Part shown: positions 35,022-35,626 of the stretch, piece by piece
Numbering within the stretch: position 1 is the first letter of the stretch
How the letters are laid out: the number at the start of each line of letters is the position of its first letter
From: Anaerolineae bacterium
GTDB taxonomy: Bacteria > Chloroflexota > Anaerolineae > JACIWP01
Length of the DNA: 35,626 bases
Direction of reading: 5' to 3'
Assembly (NCBI GenBank): GCA_028275445.1
Contig: JAPWUQ010000005.1
Coordinates: 1 to 35,626 of the forward strand
Position numbers and translations under genes: made by a program
Notes under the pieces: model-generated
Database searches by the model: none
Seen by the model: the letters and a program-made list of their open reading frames with translations, nothing else
Told to the model about the DNA's origin: nothing

Positions 35022-35050
35022 TTGTGAGCGCTCGTCAGTTGTGCTACAAT
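35022..35050 (+). promoter_or_regulatory. Promoter of rsfS
   Basis: TTGTGA (35022), a 17-base spacer and TACAAT (35045-35050) are preceded by TGC, an extended -10. It lies between arfB and rsfS. Confidence 0.7.
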
Positions 35051-35053
35051 TTT

Positions 35054-35083
35054 GCCGGCCTGTCCGACAGCGACACGGCCGGC
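35054..35083 (+). other. Stem-loop in the rsfS leader
   Basis: GCCGGCCTGTC pairs with GACACGGCCGGC with one bulged C and a 7-base loop. It lies at or just after the predicted transcription start, so the mRNA would begin with a stable hairpin. No known riboswitch was recognised. Confidence 0.55.
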
Positions 35084-35115
35084 ATCCCAATCTCACTGGG
35101 CAAAAGGAGGTGCCT

Positions 35116-35463
35116 CTGGAATCGTCAGCATTAGCTCGACGCATTGTGGACTTGTTGGTGGAAAAGAAGGCAACGGATACCCTGTTGTTGGACATTCGCG
35201 AGATTTCCCTCCTGGCCGACTACTTTGTCATCACGACCGGCGAGGTCGATCGGCAGATCGAGGCCATGGTGGAGGAGCTTTCGGAAACCCTGAAGCACGA
35301 GGGGCGGGTCATCCCCCTGCGCGTGGAAGGGGAGGCCTCCTCCGGCTGGGTGCTGATGGACTACGGCTCGGTCGTGGTGCACCTTTTCTCGCCGGCGATG
35401 CGCGACTACTACCGCCTGGAAGACCTGTGGAAGAACGCCAGGGTGCTGGTGCGCATCCAATAG
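35116..35463 (+). CDS. rsfS: Ribosomal silencing factor RsfS (Iojap/DUF143)
   Basis: RsfS binds ribosomal protein uL14 and keeps the subunits apart in starvation; the gene is often next to late ribosome or NadD genes. Motifs present are ARRIVDLLVEKKATDTLLLD, ADYFVITTGEVDRQIEAMVE, GWVLMDYGSVVVHLFSPAMRDYYRLEDLW. The ORF track starts at 34987, but the promoter lies inside that extension. The perfect AAAGGAGG ends six bases before a CTG at 35116. Using that CTG gives 115 residues, the normal length, so I propose a CTG start. A GTG overlapping the ribosome site is the alternative. Confidence 0.9.
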   Translation: MESSALARRIVDLLVEKKATDTLLLDIREISLLADYFVITTGEVDRQIEAMVEELSETLKHEGRVIPLRVEGEASSGWVLMDYGSVVVHLFSPAMRDYYRLEDLWKNARVLVRIQ

Positions 35464-35541
35464 CGCCGGCGCCTCCCCATCGCTCCTGGTCCGGCTGACG
35501 CTGGCCGGCGTCCGACACGCATCCAGGTGGGGAGAAGAAGC

Positions 35542-35626
35542 ATGAAAGTGATATATGCGGTAGGGGCGCGGCTGGCCGGCGGCGGCATCGGCAATACCGC
35601 CTATCATGCCGCCGCCGGCATCTGGC
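35542..35626 (+). CDS. Start of a probable glycosyltransferase (cut by window end)
   Basis: Only the first 28 codons are visible, too short for the ORF track. An ATG with GGGGAGAAG upstream opens MKVIYAVGARLAGGGIGNTA followed by YHAAAGIW. A beta strand followed by a Gly-rich loop and a helix is the usual start of GT-B family enzymes (for example GT4), with GGIG-like acceptor-loop glycines. The assignment rests on this short stretch. The frame stays open to the last base. Confidence 0.55.
   Translation, partial: MKVIYAVGARLAGGGIGNTAYHAAAGIW

Overview
This 35.6 kb window is GC-rich, densely coding bacterial DNA. The gene content suggests a member of the Chloroflexota, probably Anaerolineae-like. 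That placement is inferred from Thr-Pro-rich linkers in exported proteins, a tungsten-type aldehyde:ferredoxin oxidoreductase, abundant GT-C membrane glycosyltransferases and the style of the surface proteins. No rRNA or tRNA gene was seen, so it stays tentative. There is no CRISPR array, IS element, phage gene or attachment site, and no gene-free stretch above 300 bases.

Layout. (1) 1-4.8 kb, plus strand: the 3' end of an O-antigen ligase/polymerase, a UDP-glucuronate decarboxylase-like SDR, an unknown protein with a possible Cys-His-Asn triad, lepA and a cyclase-family hydrolase, closed by a strong bidirectional terminator. (2) 4.8-8.8 kb, minus strand: an aldehyde:ferredoxin oxidoreductase gene followed by a 34-aa membrane microprotein, a DUF6506-like protein and a TAT-exported lipoprotein alpha/beta hydrolase. 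A near-consensus promoter sits on the oxidoreductase stop codon. (3) 8.9-13.05 kb: ridA on the plus strand, divergent from the oxidoreductase with shared -35 bases, facing a 1223-aa minus-strand exported protein with a glycoside-hydrolase-like domain, two DNRLRE-like domains and long Thr-Pro linkers. (4) 13.2-26.5 kb, plus strand: a Nudix hydrolase, then a tightly packed membrane glycosylation module: an AglD/YbhN-type flippase-like protein, an alkaline-phosphatase-superfamily protein, three GT-C-like membrane proteins, a DPM1-like GT2 and a second GT2. (5) 26.6-34.5 kb, plus strand: exopolysaccharide assembly and control, with a GT4, two Wzz-like proteins, a BY-kinase, a PHP-type phosphatase, long-form RmlA, a B12-type radical SAM enzyme and RmlB. 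(6) 34.5 kb to the end: ArfB-like rescue factor, RsfS with a probable CTG start, and the first codons of a probable glycosyltransferase.

How the genes fit together. Most of the window makes and attaches extracellular sugars. The SDR, RmlA and RmlB make nucleotide sugars. The DPM1-like GT2 probably makes a lipid-linked sugar, which the GT-C proteins could use on the outer face of the membrane. The Wzz/BY-kinase/PHP trio would control chain length. The Thr-Pro-rich exported proteins nearby are plausible O-glycosylation targets, but that link is only inferred. The most unusual items are two GT-C proteins that each appear to carry a TPR-like segment and a C-terminal jelly-roll-like domain, the microprotein with its own promoter, two sets of interlocked divergent promoters, and a radical SAM gene between rmlA and rmlB.
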